DNA from: Alphaproteobacteria bacterium UBA7314
GTDB lineage: Bacteria > Pseudomonadota > Alphaproteobacteria > MPNO01 > UBA830
NCBI GenBank assembly: GCA_002471575.1
Contig: DKQG01000034.1
Location: 164,571-228,570, forward strand
Length of the DNA: 64,000 nucleotides
Reading direction: 5' to 3'
Made by a program: the position numbers and the translations under genes. A model generated the notes under the pieces. The model saw only the letters and a list, made by a program, of their open reading frames with translations, did not search any database and had not been told where the DNA came from. Positions 9,472 to 18,041 of the stretch are shown piece by piece (position 1 is the stretch's first letter; each line of letters opens with the position of its first letter).

Positions 9472-10250
9472 CGTTCTATGAAAAACCCACCGATCTGCGG
9501 GCCGCCTGCCGCACAGGCGACTATGACGGCCCGACATCCGGCCACGCACAGGGCTATGTGCAGGCCAATATGGTTATCCTGCCTGCCGCCGATGCGGCAG
9601 AATTCAGGCAGTTCTGCAAAAAAAACCCAAAGCCGTGCCCGGTGCTGGAAATTCTCGATCCCGGCGACCCCGAGCCGAAAAATTGTGCGCCGGGTGCCGA
9701 TATCCGCACCGATCTGTCGCGTTATCGTGTTTTTCGCGACGGCGAACCGGTAGGTGACGTCACCGATATTTCAGACGTGTGGGAGGACGATTTCGTGACC
9801 TTTCTGCTCGGCTGTTCCTTCACTGCCGAAGAGGCGCTGATCGCCGCCGGGCTGGAGCCGCGTCACATCAAGGAAACCGGCATCGTGCCGATGTTCCGCA
9901 CCACAAAATCGACCGAAGGCGCTGGCAAATTCACCGGTCCCTTCGTCGTCAGCATGCGGCCCTATACACCGGAGGATGCGCAGCGCGCCGCCGACGTGAC
10001 CGAAAAGTATCCGATGGCTCATGGCGGGCCGATCCAGATCGGGAGTCCGGACGCGCTCGGCATCCGTGACATTAACGCGCCCGAATATGGCGAGCCGGTC
10101 ACCATCGAGGACGGTGAGGTGCCGGTGTTCTGGGCCTGTGGCGTCACCCCGCAGGAAGCCATCCGCAATGCCAAACCTCGGATCGCGGTCACCCATGCGC
10201 CGGGGTACATGTTTGTCTCCGATCTCGAGTCGGACAGCGGGAAGGTCTGA
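9468..10250 (+). CDS. DUF1445 / D-glutamate cyclase family putative hydro-lyase
   Basis: The 260-residue protein matches the DUF1445 (UPF0317, YcsI) family in length and in conserved phrases: GYVQANMVILP near residue 28, the CPVLEILDPGDPEP segment, FLLGCSFTAEEAL (about 110), and the C-terminal FWACGVTPQEA with THAPGYMFVSDL. A mammalian relative converts D-glutamate to 5-oxo-D-proline; bacterial members are mostly uncharacterised. Its start overlaps the oxoprolinase-type gene by 4 bases and the next gene begins 3 bases after its stop. This strongly suggests it acts in the same pathway on a 5-oxoproline-like or related lactam. Confidence 0.85.
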   Translation: MTFYEKPTDLRAACRTGDYDGPTSGHAQGYVQANMVILPAADAAEFRQFCKKNPKPCPVLEILDPGDPEPKNCAPGADIRTDLSRYRVFRDGEPVGDVTDISDVWEDDFVTFLLGCSFTAEEALIAAGLEPRHIKETGIVPMFRTTKSTEGAGKFTGPFVVSMRPYTPEDAQRAADVTEKYPMAHGGPIQIGSPDALGIRDINAPEYGEPVTIEDGEVPVFWACGVTPQEAIRNAKPRIAVTHAPGYMFVSDLESDSGKV

Positions 10251-10253
10251 AGG

Positions 10254-11642
10254 ATGGATGGCGACGCGGGCCAGATCGGGACGGCGGTCGATATCCTGCG
10301 GCAGCGGTTTGGAGATCGGCTGACCACCAATGACACGATCCGGGACCGTCACGGGACCGACGAATCCTATCACGCGCCGAAAGCGCCCGATGCCGTGGTG
10401 TTCCCCCAAACCCGTGAGGAGGTGCAGGAAATCGTCCGGATCTGTGCCGGACACCGCACTCCGATTATACCGTTCGGGGTCGGCACGTCGCTTGAAGGCC
10501 ACATCGCGGCACTGCAGGGCGGTGTCAGTATCGATCTTGGGCAGTTGAATTCGGTCTTTCGGGTCAACGCCGCTGATCTCGACGTCACTGTCGAAGCCGG
10601 CGTGACGCGCAAACAACTGAATAAGCACCTGCGCGATACGGGCCTGTTCTTTCCCATCGATCCCGGCGCGGACGCGACAATCGGCGGCATGTCGGCGACG
10701 CGGGCATCGGGGACCAACGCCGTGCGTTACGGCACGATGCGCGAAAACGTCCTGTCGCTGGGAGTGGTGCTGCCGGACGGGAAATACATCCGCACAGGCA
10801 AGCGGGCGCGGAAGTCGTCCGCCGGTTACGATCTTACCCGTATGTTCGTCGGTTCCGAGGGCACGCTTGGCGTCATCACAGACATCACGCTCCGGCTTTA
10901 CGGCATACCGGAAATGATTTCATCGGCGATCTGCACCTATCCGACCGTCGACGATGCGGTCAACACGGTCATTCTGACCATCCAGTCCGGTGTACCGATC
11001 GCCCGGATCGAGCTGATCGACGAGGTTCAGATGCAGGCGCTAAACAAGTTCGCCGGTTTGGGATATGCGGAATGGCCCACGCTGTTCTTCGAATTTCATG
11101 GCACCGAGGCCGGAGTTGCCGAACAGATCGAAAGCGTCAAAACCATCAGCGACGATTTTGGCGGGGCCGATTTCGCCTGGGCCAGCAAGGCGGAGGATCG
11201 CTCGAAGCTATGGCAGGCGCGGCACGACGCGCATTACGCGAATATGCAGCTACGCCCGGGTGCGAAGGCGTGGCCTACCGATGTCTGCGTACCTATATCA
11301 CGCCTCGGCGAATGCATTGCGGAGACGCGGAAGGACATCGAAGAATCCGGCCTGCTCGCACCTATTGTCGGCCATGTCGGCGACGGAAATTTTCATGTCG
11401 ACATGGTGCTGAACCCCGATGACGGGGACGAAGTTGCCCGGGCCGTGGCGCTAAACGAACGGCTGGTCAGCCGGGCGCTGTCAATGGACGGCACGTGTAC
11501 CGGCGAACATGGCGTCGGTTACGGTAAGATCGACAAGTTAGTCGAGGAACACGGCGAGACGGCGATAGACGTAATGCGCGGTCTGAAACAGTCGATCGAT
11601 CCCCTGAACCTTATGAACCCAGGGAAGATCGTGCGGCTGTAA
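10254..11642 (+). CDS. FAD-linked 2-hydroxyacid dehydrogenase (GlcD / LDHD type)
   Basis: The 462-residue flavoprotein has a PCMH-type FAD-binding_4 domain (about 40-215: PIIPFGVGTSLEGH, then IGGMSATRASGTNAVRYGTM) and an FAD-oxidase_C domain (about 220-460: GHVGDGNFHVD, GEHGVGYGK, and the terminal LMNPGKIV). This is the layout of D-lactate dehydrogenase (cytochrome), glycolate oxidase GlcD and D-2-hydroxyglutarate dehydrogenase. It oxidises a D-2-hydroxyacid and passes electrons to a carrier. It is the last gene of the operon, 3 bases after DUF1445. A short GC hairpin with a TTCTT tail (11671-11692), inside the convergent DUF4169 gene, may end transcription. Confidence 0.88.
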   Translation: MDGDAGQIGTAVDILRQRFGDRLTTNDTIRDRHGTDESYHAPKAPDAVVFPQTREEVQEIVRICAGHRTPIIPFGVGTSLEGHIAALQGGVSIDLGQLNSVFRVNAADLDVTVEAGVTRKQLNKHLRDTGLFFPIDPGADATIGGMSATRASGTNAVRYGTMRENVLSLGVVLPDGKYIRTGKRARKSSAGYDLTRMFVGSEGTLGVITDITLRLYGIPEMISSAICTYPTVDDAVNTVILTIQSGVPIARIELIDEVQMQALNKFAGLGYAEWPTLFFEFHGTEAGVAEQIESVKTISDDFGGADFAWASKAEDRSKLWQARHDAHYANMQLRPGAKAWPTDVCVPISRLGECIAETRKDIEESGLLAPIVGHVGDGNFHVDMVLNPDDGDEVARAVALNERLVSRALSMDGTCTGEHGVGYGKIDKLVEEHGETAIDVMRGLKQSIDPLNLMNPGKIVRL

Positions 11643-11661
11643 CCAGCTACGGAAACTGCAA

Positions 11662-11850
11662 TCAGCGATGCGGGGGCGTTTCCCGCTTCTTGCCATCCAG
11701 TTTGCGAATACGATCGGTCTCCGTTTTCTGCGCCGTTTCCTTTTCAGACTTGGTACGGCCGAACCTGACGCGGTTCTCCGCTGCGCGCTTTTCCTTTTCG
11801 TGGCGCCTGCGTTTTTTGCGGAACTGGTTCAAATTTACGACATCCGCCAT
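11662..11850 (-). CDS. DUF4169 family small basic protein (62 aa)
   Basis: A short, highly charged protein that starts MADVVNLNQFRKKRRRHEKE and continues ENRVRFGRTKSEKE, which is the conserved pattern of DUF4169, a family found mainly in alphaproteobacteria. The function is unknown; the Arg/Lys-rich helix suggests nucleic-acid or ribosome contact, but that is only inference. In many alphaproteobacteria this gene sits between a class II fumarase gene and an RHH_4 gene. Here the RHH_4 gene is 3.7 kb away, beyond the AsmA gene, and the class II fumarase survives only as a remnant. Confidence 0.8.
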   Translation of the reverse strand: MADVVNLNQFRKKRRRHEKEKRAAENRVRFGRTKSEKETAQKTETDRIRKLDGKKRETPPHR

Positions 11851-11957
11851 TCAACTGCGTCCTTCAAACCGCAATATACAATCACTATCTTTAAACAATA
11901 CCCAACTATCCAGCGTGCGAAAACCAAGCACGGCGCACGCTCGTCACGGAGGATCGG

Positions 11958-14900
11958 ATGAAAAAGGCTGCCTACGGCTTTGGCGGGTTTGTCGTATTAC
12001 TTGTTGCCGCTGCGTTGATTGTTCCCAGTCTGGTCAACTGGAATTCCTACAAGGCCGAGATTGCCGCGGAGGCCCAGAAAGCAACGGGCAGGACGCTGGA
12101 AATCGCCGGCGATCTGGAACTCGGCATTCTGCCGACACCGCATGTGCGTGTTTCGGATGTCCGTTTTGCCAATGTCTCGGGCAGTACGGCTCCGCACATG
12201 GCAACGCTCAAGGAGTTCCGGGCAAGCGTGAAACTGCTGCCATTGCTGACCGGCAGTGTCGAAGTTGCCAGCGTCGAACTGATCGAACCCGTGATCGAAC
12301 TGGAAAAAAGGGCCGATGGTTCCGGTAACTGGGAGGTCTCACCGCCGGTAAAAGCCGGTGCGGGGTCCGGAACTAAAGAAGCCGGGCCTAGTGAAAGCGG
12401 CAAATCCGACCCGCAGGCGTTCAGCCTCGATCGCTTGCGGATTGAGCAGGGCACTGTCGTCTATCGCGATGCCGCCGCCGGAACGGTTCAGCGACTGGAA
12501 AATCTGGAGGCCGATCTGTTGGCCGGTTCTCTGCAGGGCCCGTTCACCGTCAAAGGTGGGGTTCGGATGATGGGTGTGTCTCTGACGATCGAAGGTCGTG
12601 TCGGGAGGTTCGCGGAGAAAAGCGCGGTACCCTTCGATATCGCTTTCGGGACACCTCAAACCCTGACCCGGATCAATCTGAAAGGAAATGTTACAGATAT
12701 TGAAACGGAGCCGGTTCTTAGCGCGACGCTGGACGGCAGGGGTGACAATCTCGGAGCGCTTGTCGGGGCGTTGTCAGCCCAACAAGCACCCGCGATCTTG
12801 GGCCAGCGGTTTTCGGTCGCCGCGTTGATCAAAGGCAGCGTCGATCATGTGAACGTCAACGATATCGGGATTTCTCTTGGGCAATCCAAGATAGAAGGCG
12901 ACGTGAAAGTCCGTCTTGATGGGCCGGTGCAGGTTGATGCATCTTTGCGATCCAAAACCGTTAATGTGGACGAGTGGCTGACGGTGGCGGCAAAACCGTC
13001 TGCACCTGCGGCGCCGGCTTCCGTTTCCGGACCCGGCGCCACCACACCGGCTGATGGTTCGAAGGCAGTGGCAGACGAGAAAACGCTGTCTGGTGGTCTG
13101 CCGAACAATGTTCAGGTCAATTTCGCGCTCGATATATCCCAAGCGATTTTACGGAAGGGCAGCGTTCGTGATATCCGGGTGCAGGCAGGACTGGTCGACG
13201 GTGCGCTGATCCTCAACACATTCACGGCGACATTGCCTGGGTCGAGCCGGGTGAACGCGTCCGGCCGTATAACAGCGCCACAGGGCGTCATGATGTTTAA
13301 AGGTAAAACTTCGTTCCAGACAGCCAGCCTCCGGTCAGTGTTGCGATGGCTCGAGATGGATATTGCCGGTCTTCCCGCCGACAGGCTCCGCCGTTTTGCC
13401 TTTTCGTCGGACATGGTCGGCACGGCCCGGCAGGTTCAGATTACGAATATTGAGGGGCAGCTGGATGCCTCGCGGATGAGCGGCGGGATGACTGTCGCGT
13501 TACGAGAACGTCCGGCATTTGGCGCAAGCGTTAGCATCGACCAACTGAATATCGATGATTATCAGATTAAGCCCGCCAACGCACAGAAACCCGGGGCGGG
13601 AGGCGTCGCGCAGCCAAATGAGGGTGAAGTAGCCGCGCCCGTGACGGCAGAGCTGTCGTCACCGGGTCCGTTAGCGGCGCTAAACGAATTCGACGCAAAT
13701 CTGCAGCTACGGATCGAAAACGTAAACTACCAAAAGACGGCGATCCGCGGTGTCCGCGTCGATGGCAGCCTCTTGAATGGCAAGCTGACCTTAAGTGACG
13801 CTAGTATACGCAATCTCGCCGGCACCAGCATACGGTTGGCCGGAACGGTATCCGGACAGGAGGGAATCCCGCGGTTTAACGGTACGGTATCGGCTGCGTC
13901 CAACAACCTGACGGGTTTGCTCCGCGTCGCCGGGATTGAAAGCTCGGTATCGCCCCGCAGACTCGGAAAGATGCGCCTGACCGCGAAGACGAAGGTTACC
14001 GCCGAGCGGGTTACGCTCGACGCCGATCTACAGCTTGCCGAGGCCCGGACCCGACTGACAGGCAGTATCGACGACCTGCCCGGAACACCGTTATTCGATA
14101 TCTCGCTCGATAGCCGACATCCTGAAATGGCGCGCCTCGCAGCACTGTTTTCCGACGGCCGCCCCGGTCCGAGGGCGGGTCCCCTGACTGTTAAGGCGAA
14201 CGTGAAGGGCAATATGACCGCTCTAGACGTGGCGGCAACGACTGGCATGAATGGAGGATCGCTGAAAATAGCAGGCAAGGTGAATGCATTGCTGACAACG
14301 CCACGGCTGGATCTCGGCGTCGATCTGAACCAACCGGATTTCGTCAAGTTCGTCCGCATGTTCGACCCTGGATATACGCCGTCGAAGCGCCGCCTCGGAT
14401 CGCTCAAACTGACCGCCAAATTGCAAGGAACCGACCGTGATCTGTCGATCCGCAATCTGACCGGCAATGTCGGGCCGACCATGATTTCCGGTAGCGGTAC
14501 TTATGTCGAAAAATCGCCCAGACCGGCTGTGAAGCTAGCCTTAAAATCCTCGGTAATCACGCTGAGCGATTATCTCGAAGCGTCGTCCCAGCTGTCCCGG
14601 CCGAGTAAATCGGCAACAGGTCAATCGGCTGCAGGCAGGCAGCCTGCTTCCCAACCCGGCAGTCGGTGGTCACGCGAAACGATCGATACGGGCGCCCTCG
14701 GTCTAGTCGATGCGGATATAGATCTTGGCGCGGATGCCCTGCTTTACAAAAGCTACCGCGTAAACCAGCCAAAAATTCTTGCCACCCTCAAGAACAGAAT
14801 TCTCGATATACGACAGATTACCGGCAAGATGTTTGAAGGAAGTTTCGAGATGAAGGCCCGTATGGATATGCGTAAAACTCCGGATGTACAGTCGACGATC

Positions 14901-15596
14901 AAGGTTGTGAATGCCCGCGTCGATAACGCATTTTTTGCCGGTGAATCTTTTGACGTCGAAGCCGGCAACCTTTCACACGATCTTACAATCAGATCGAGGG
15001 GCCAAAGCCAGTACGACATGATCCGCCGTTTGAACGGGAATGGTCAGCTCACGGTAACTGACGGTGTCGTGCGCGGGTTTGATCTGCGTGCGCTGACCCG
15101 GGTATTGAGAGGCGCGGACCTGGCGAATTTGCTGAATCTTATGCCTGCCGCGATTGCTTCGATCGGAAAGACGAGGACCACCAAGTTTTCATCCCTTGAG
15201 GGAACTATCCAGATTGCCAACGGCGTGGTGTCGACCCGAGATGCCCTGCTCATGTCCGACGGTGGCGATATTTCCGCAGCGGGTACCGTCAATTTGCCGG
15301 GGTGGGACATGAAAATGATTGCGGATATTCGGCCGCGAAAAGTGCGGGAAATACCCAATTTGAGAGTCACTCTGACCGGTCCGCCCGATCAACCGAACGC
15401 CCGCTTCAATTTCGATGAACTGACAAAAGACTCGATCACGCGGGGGATCGGCGGTTTGCTGAAAAAGGTCCTGCCGGGTGTCGACTCAAGATCGAACCCC
15501 AGTTCAGGGTCGCGTTCCCAAAGTCAGCAGCAACACAGGAACTTGGATCCTACACAGGAATTGATCAAGAATATTTTCAGGGGGTTGGGGCGATAA
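11958..15596 (+). CDS. AsmA-family inner-membrane protein (1212 aa)
   Basis: A very large envelope protein. Residues 5-27 form an N-terminal membrane anchor, followed directly by the AsmA signature SLVNWNSYKAEIAAEAQKAT and TGRTLEIAGDLELGILPTP. The rest is long beta-rich repeats of the type seen in AsmA/TamB/Vps13-like lipid-transfer bridges, with Pro/Ala/Gly-rich linkers at about 140-155, 345-375 and 880-905. The C-terminus has the AsmA_2-like core (LNGNGQLTVTDGVVRGFDL) and a Ser/Gln-rich tail. AsmA-like proteins span the periplasm and help move phospholipid to the outer membrane. A GGAGG site precedes ATG 11958. It ends 3 bases from the convergent RHH_4 gene, leaving no room for a separate terminator. 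Confidence 0.85.
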   Translation: MKKAAYGFGGFVVLLVAAALIVPSLVNWNSYKAEIAAEAQKATGRTLEIAGDLELGILPTPHVRVSDVRFANVSGSTAPHMATLKEFRASVKLLPLLTGSVEVASVELIEPVIELEKRADGSGNWEVSPPVKAGAGSGTKEAGPSESGKSDPQAFSLDRLRIEQGTVVYRDAAAGTVQRLENLEADLLAGSLQGPFTVKGGVRMMGVSLTIEGRVGRFAEKSAVPFDIAFGTPQTLTRINLKGNVTDIETEPVLSATLDGRGDNLGALVGALSAQQAPAILGQRFSVAALIKGSVDHVNVNDIGISLGQSKIEGDVKVRLDGPVQVDASLRSKTVNVDEWLTVAAKPSAPAAPASVSGPGATTPADGSKAVADEKTLSGGLPNNVQVNFALDISQAILRKGSVRDIRVQAGLVDGALILNTFTATLPGSSRVNASGRITAPQGVMMFKGKTSFQTASLRSVLRWLEMDIAGLPADRLRRFAFSSDMVGTARQVQITNIEGQLDASRMSGGMTVALRERPAFGASVSIDQLNIDDYQIKPANAQKPGAGGVAQPNEGEVAAPVTAELSSPGPLAALNEFDANLQLRIENVNYQKTAIRGVRVDGSLLNGKLTLSDASIRNLAGTSIRLAGTVSGQEGIPRFNGTVSAASNNLTGLLRVAGIESSVSPRRLGKMRLTAKTKVTAERVTLDADLQLAEARTRLTGSIDDLPGTPLFDISLDSRHPEMARLAALFSDGRPGPRAGPLTVKANVKGNMTALDVAATTGMNGGSLKIAGKVNALLTTPRLDLGVDLNQPDFVKFVRMFDPGYTPSKRRLGSLKLTAKLQGTDRDLSIRNLTGNVGPTMISGSGTYVEKSPRPAVKLALKSSVITLSDYLEASSQLSRPSKSATGQSAAGRQPASQPGSRWSRETIDTGALGLVDADIDLGADALLYKSYRVNQPKILATLKNRILDIRQITGKMFEGSFEMKARMDMRKTPDVQSTIKVVNARVDNAFFAGESFDVEAGNLSHDLTIRSRGQSQYDMIRRLNGNGQLTVTDGVVRGFDLRALTRVLRGADLANLLNLMPAAIASIGKTRTTKFSSLEGTIQIANGVVSTRDALLMSDGGDISAAGTVNLPGWDMKMIADIRPRKVREIPNLRVTLTGPPDQPNARFNFDELTKDSITRGIGGLLKKVLPGVDSRSNPSSGSRSQSQQQHRNLDPTQELIKNIFRGLGR

Positions 15597-15599
15597 ACT

Positions 15600-15812
15600 T
15601 TATCTGCCTGCGGCGGCTCTGAGGTTGGCCAGAACAAACAATCTGATCGCAGACGACAGGTTGGTCTCACGATCTCCGTCGATCGCTGCGATCATTGCAT
15701 TGAGTGAAGTGTGGTTTTGTTTAGCGATATGGACTAATTCGGCCCAAAACTCGTCTTCAAGCGAGATGCTGGTCCGGTGACCTGAAATCGTGACGGATCT
15801 TTTTCGAAGCAT
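15600..15812 (-). CDS. RHH_4 ribbon-helix-helix domain protein (70 aa)
   Basis: The 70-residue product (MLRKRSVTISGHRTSISLEDEFW...) matches the RHH_4 family: a beta strand (KRSVTISGHRTSISLE) followed by two helices and the typical end SAIRLFVLANLR. Ribbon-helix-helix proteins usually bind DNA as dimers, but members of this family are often encoded next to fumarase and DUF4169 with no known target. I use the ATG at 15810-15812; the open frame continues upstream only because it runs into the fumC remnant. The sequence looks complete. Confidence 0.8.
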   Translation of the reverse strand: MLRKRSVTISGHRTSISLEDEFWAELVHIAKQNHTSLNAMIAAIDGDRETNLSSAIRLFVLANLRAAAGR

Positions 15813-15829
15813 ATTGCTACTATTCGCCT

Positions 15830-15984
15830 TCTGTGGAAGTGGGGCCAGCCACCTTTTCCGGACGGACCCAATAGTCGAACCCGGCTTGTAAAGACGTTGG
15901 ATCTGGGCGTACCAAAAAATTTTCGGCGGGCACGTGGATACCCCCGACACTGTCAGCCTCAACGCGGTGTTTCGATTTGTCCAT
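15830..15984 (-). pseudogene. Remnant of the N-terminus of class II fumarase (fumC), frameshifted
   Basis: Reading leftward from ATG 15982-15984 gives MDKSKHRVEADSVGGIHVPA, close to the FumC opening (RxExDSxGxIxVPA). After about 23 codons the likeness moves to the neighbouring frame: FWYAQIQRLYKPGSTIGS, compared with the family's xWGAQTQRSLxNFxIG. The rest of the roughly 460-residue enzyme is missing and the RHH_4 gene follows at once. The usual alphaproteobacterial order is fumC next to these small genes, so this looks like the scar of a deleted fumC. Class I fumarase at 18566-20176 would supply the activity. Certainty is moderate because the match is short. Confidence 0.5.
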
Positions 15985-16386
15985 TCGCCTGTCACTTTTG
16001 CTTTTTCGCGCGCCTAGCTGCTTTGTGGGCGGTATCGGCCCACGTGCTCCGCCCACGATCGCCACCAAGAAACCACTTAAACTATCTGCCGGTACGACAT
16101 TTCGATCAGCTTGGATTTCTATTCAAACGTCAAAGTGCCAGGACCTGCCGCTTCGTAGTCGTCGCAATTTCCATCGTCAACTTTGAAGAAGGGGTCGTCC
16201 TACGCGATCAGGCAGAACGTCCCCCTGTCAACGATGCCACCGTATCCGCCGAACATGCGGCGCCCTGTTACAAGGCAATCAGCGTGAGGCGGGCGGTGAG
16301 GTCGTCTCGGGTGGCTCTGTCGATCGACATTGGGCCTTACTGTATGATATTGCCCAATTTTACGATAATCCCCGCGGGAGGTAATT
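15985..16386. other. Non-coding stretch upstream of the RidA gene
   Basis: About 400 bases with no convincing gene on either strand. Open frames here lack family likeness, ribosome sites or a sensible start. It lies between the fumC remnant (leftward) and ridA (rightward) and presumably holds the ridA promoter. It may be leftover sequence from the fumC deletion, but I see no readable trace. Confidence 0.4.
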
Positions 16387-16854
16387 ATGGCTGGAGTCGT
16401 CGAGCACAAGCTGAAAGGCATGGGCCTGGCGCTGCCTGAAACCGCGAGCCCCAAGGTTGCCAAGATTCTTAATTGGAAGCGAAGCGGCAATCTGTTGTTT
16501 GTATCCGGCCAGGTACCTAGGGTGAACGGCGAGATTTCTTGGATTGGCAAAGTCGGCCGGGAGTATTCGCTGGAGCAGGGACAGGCAGCGGCGCGGGACA
16601 GCGCGCTGATGGTGCTGGCCTGCATCAACGAAGCTGTCGGGGATCTCGACAATGTGAGGGAGATTGTACGTATCAAAGGCTACATCAATGTCGATCCGGA
16701 TTTCACAGATGTGTCAGCCTGCCTGAACGGCGCTTCCGAGCTGTTTATAGAGCTTTTTGGCGATTCTGGTCGCCATTCCCGAACGGCGATTGGCGCAGCC
16801 TCGATGCCGTTCGGCGTCGCGATCGAGGTCGAAGGGGTTTTCGAGGTCGAATAG
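16387..16854 (+). CDS. RidA (YjgF/YER057c/UK114) family protein
   Basis: The 155-residue protein belongs to the RidA superfamily, longer subgroup (about 150 residues, as in YjgH-like or atu-type members). It has the typical phrases LLFVSGQVPR (about 37-46), ARDSALMVLACINEAVGDLDN, and the C-terminal RTAIGAASMPFGVAIEVEG. RidA proteins hydrolyse reactive enamine/imine intermediates from PLP enzymes. Longer members often lack the canonical deaminase Arg, and here the equivalent region is SMPFGVAIEVE, so the activity is uncertain. The ATG is fixed by a GGGAGG site 5 bases upstream. It ends with TAG and is followed by a hairpin with a T-rich tail. Confidence 0.82.
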   Translation: MAGVVEHKLKGMGLALPETASPKVAKILNWKRSGNLLFVSGQVPRVNGEISWIGKVGREYSLEQGQAAARDSALMVLACINEAVGDLDNVREIVRIKGYINVDPDFTDVSACLNGASELFIELFGDSGRHSRTAIGAASMPFGVAIEVEGVFEVE

Positions 16855-16868
16855 AACTTGAAAGGGCG

Positions 16869-16902
16869 GCGCCTATCTTCAGCATTAAGGCGCTGTTTTC
16901 TT
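16869..16902 (+). terminator. Probable intrinsic terminator of the RidA gene
   Basis: An inverted repeat GCGCCT / AGGCGC (16869-16874 with 16888-16893) encloses a 13-base loop and is followed by a T-rich run (TGTTTTCTT). It lies 15 bases after the RidA stop, in a convergent intergenic gap. The stem is short, so support is moderate. Confidence 0.4.
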
Positions 16903-17036
16903 CTCTCTATTCGATGCTTTGGCGTTCCAATGCCTCATCCCCCGATTTCTATCATCGATATAAAACACCGGAACATCAAAAACCCGGTTTGGTTAACTCC
17001 TTCTAAAAAGACAGAGAGAGAACGGGAGCGGCGCTT

Positions 17037-18041
17037 TTAATTCGCAAGTGGGTCGATACCGATTTCGGGATACAGACCTGCTTCACGTGCGCGCTGGCGC
17101 ATCAGGGCATATACTAGGTCGATCATCGGGGTCTTGACACCGAGTATGCGTCCCAGTTCGACGACGGCACCGGTTATACCGTCGACTTCCATAGGTCGGC
17201 CCGCCTCCAAGTCCTGAAGGATGGATGTCTTGTGGCCCGCAACCCGGCGGGTTCCTTCCAGACGTTCGGCGATGGTGGCAGTGAATTCAACACCCAGCGC
17301 TTCACCGACACCCTGGACCTCTTCCATGATAGCAATGCCGAGCGACTGCAGGTCCTCGCCTTTCACCAACGGGCCCAGTTTTGACATGGTCAAAACTGCC
17401 ATTGGACTGAACGAAACGTTACCCCACATCTTGATCCAGACTTCGCTGCGGATGTCGCCGCCGGTCGGCGCGGAAAGGCCCGCCGTTTCAAGCAGAGCCG
17501 CAATTTCGGAAAGACGGCCCGACTGCGTCCCGTCTGGTTCGCCCAGCGCAAAAACCCGATTTCCAATATTTCGTACTACGCCTGGCGCTTCGACAATATT
17601 GCTGGACGTGATCACGCATCCGATGACGCGCTGATTGCCGATGGCGCTCGCTATCCGGGCGCCTGGGTCGACCGTTTGCAATGTGTGTCCTTCCAGTTCG
17701 CCGCCATGGGCATAAAAGTACCAGAAGGGTATCCCGTTCTGCGCCGAGACGACTACGGTGTCGGGGCCGATCAATGGTTTCATAGCGTCCGCGGCGACGG
17801 TCAGCGAATGGGCTTTGGCGGACAGAAAAATGACGTCCTGAATACCCAGATCGCCGGGAGTGTCGGTTGCAGGGACGTCGACGACGAATTCGTTGTCTTG
17901 GGTGATTACCTTCAGCCCATTGGCCTGAAGTGACGACAGATGCTCGCCGCGGGCAACGAGGGATACGTCGGCGTGTCCTTGCGCGACCATGCCGCCGACA
18001 AATCCGCCGACAGCGCCGGCACCGAATACGCAGAATTTCAT
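17037..18041 (-). CDS. 2-dehydropantoate 2-reductase family protein (PanE/ApbA)
   Basis: NADPH-dependent ketopantoate reductase-type fold, 334 residues. The N-terminus is a Rossmann motif, GAGAVGGFVGG (residues 7-17). The ketopantoate reductase hallmark, a catalytic Lys with downstream Asn, appears in EVWIKMWGNVSFSP (about residue 207). The C-terminal helical domain contains AGRPMEVDGITGAVVELG, close to the family's substrate-binding signature. It would reduce 2-dehydropantoate to pantoate for CoA, or a related 2-oxoacid; many genomes hold several paralogues, so the exact substrate is open. Its start overlaps the stop of the upstream UDG-type gene by 4 bases, so the two are co-translated. Confidence 0.85.
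   Translation of the reverse strand: MKFCVFGAGAVGGFVGGMVAQGHADVSLVARGEHLSSLQANGLKVITQDNEFVVDVPATDTPGDLGIQDVIFLSAKAHSLTVAADAMKPLIGPDTVVVSAQNGIPFWYFYAHGGELEGHTLQTVDPGARIASAIGNQRVIGCVITSSNIVEAPGVVRNIGNRVFALGEPDGTQSGRLSEIAALLETAGLSAPTGGDIRSEVWIKMWGNVSFSPMAVLTMSKLGPLVKGEDLQSLGIAIMEEVQGVGEALGVEFTATIAERLEGTRRVAGHKTSILQDLEAGRPMEVDGITGAVVELGRILGVKTPMIDLVYALMRQRAREAGLYPEIGIDPLAN

Noticed and set aside
15897..16439. 180-codon open frame on the plus strand
   Set aside because: It runs antisense to the fumC remnant and overlaps the ridA start; residues show no family pattern and there is no ribosome site.
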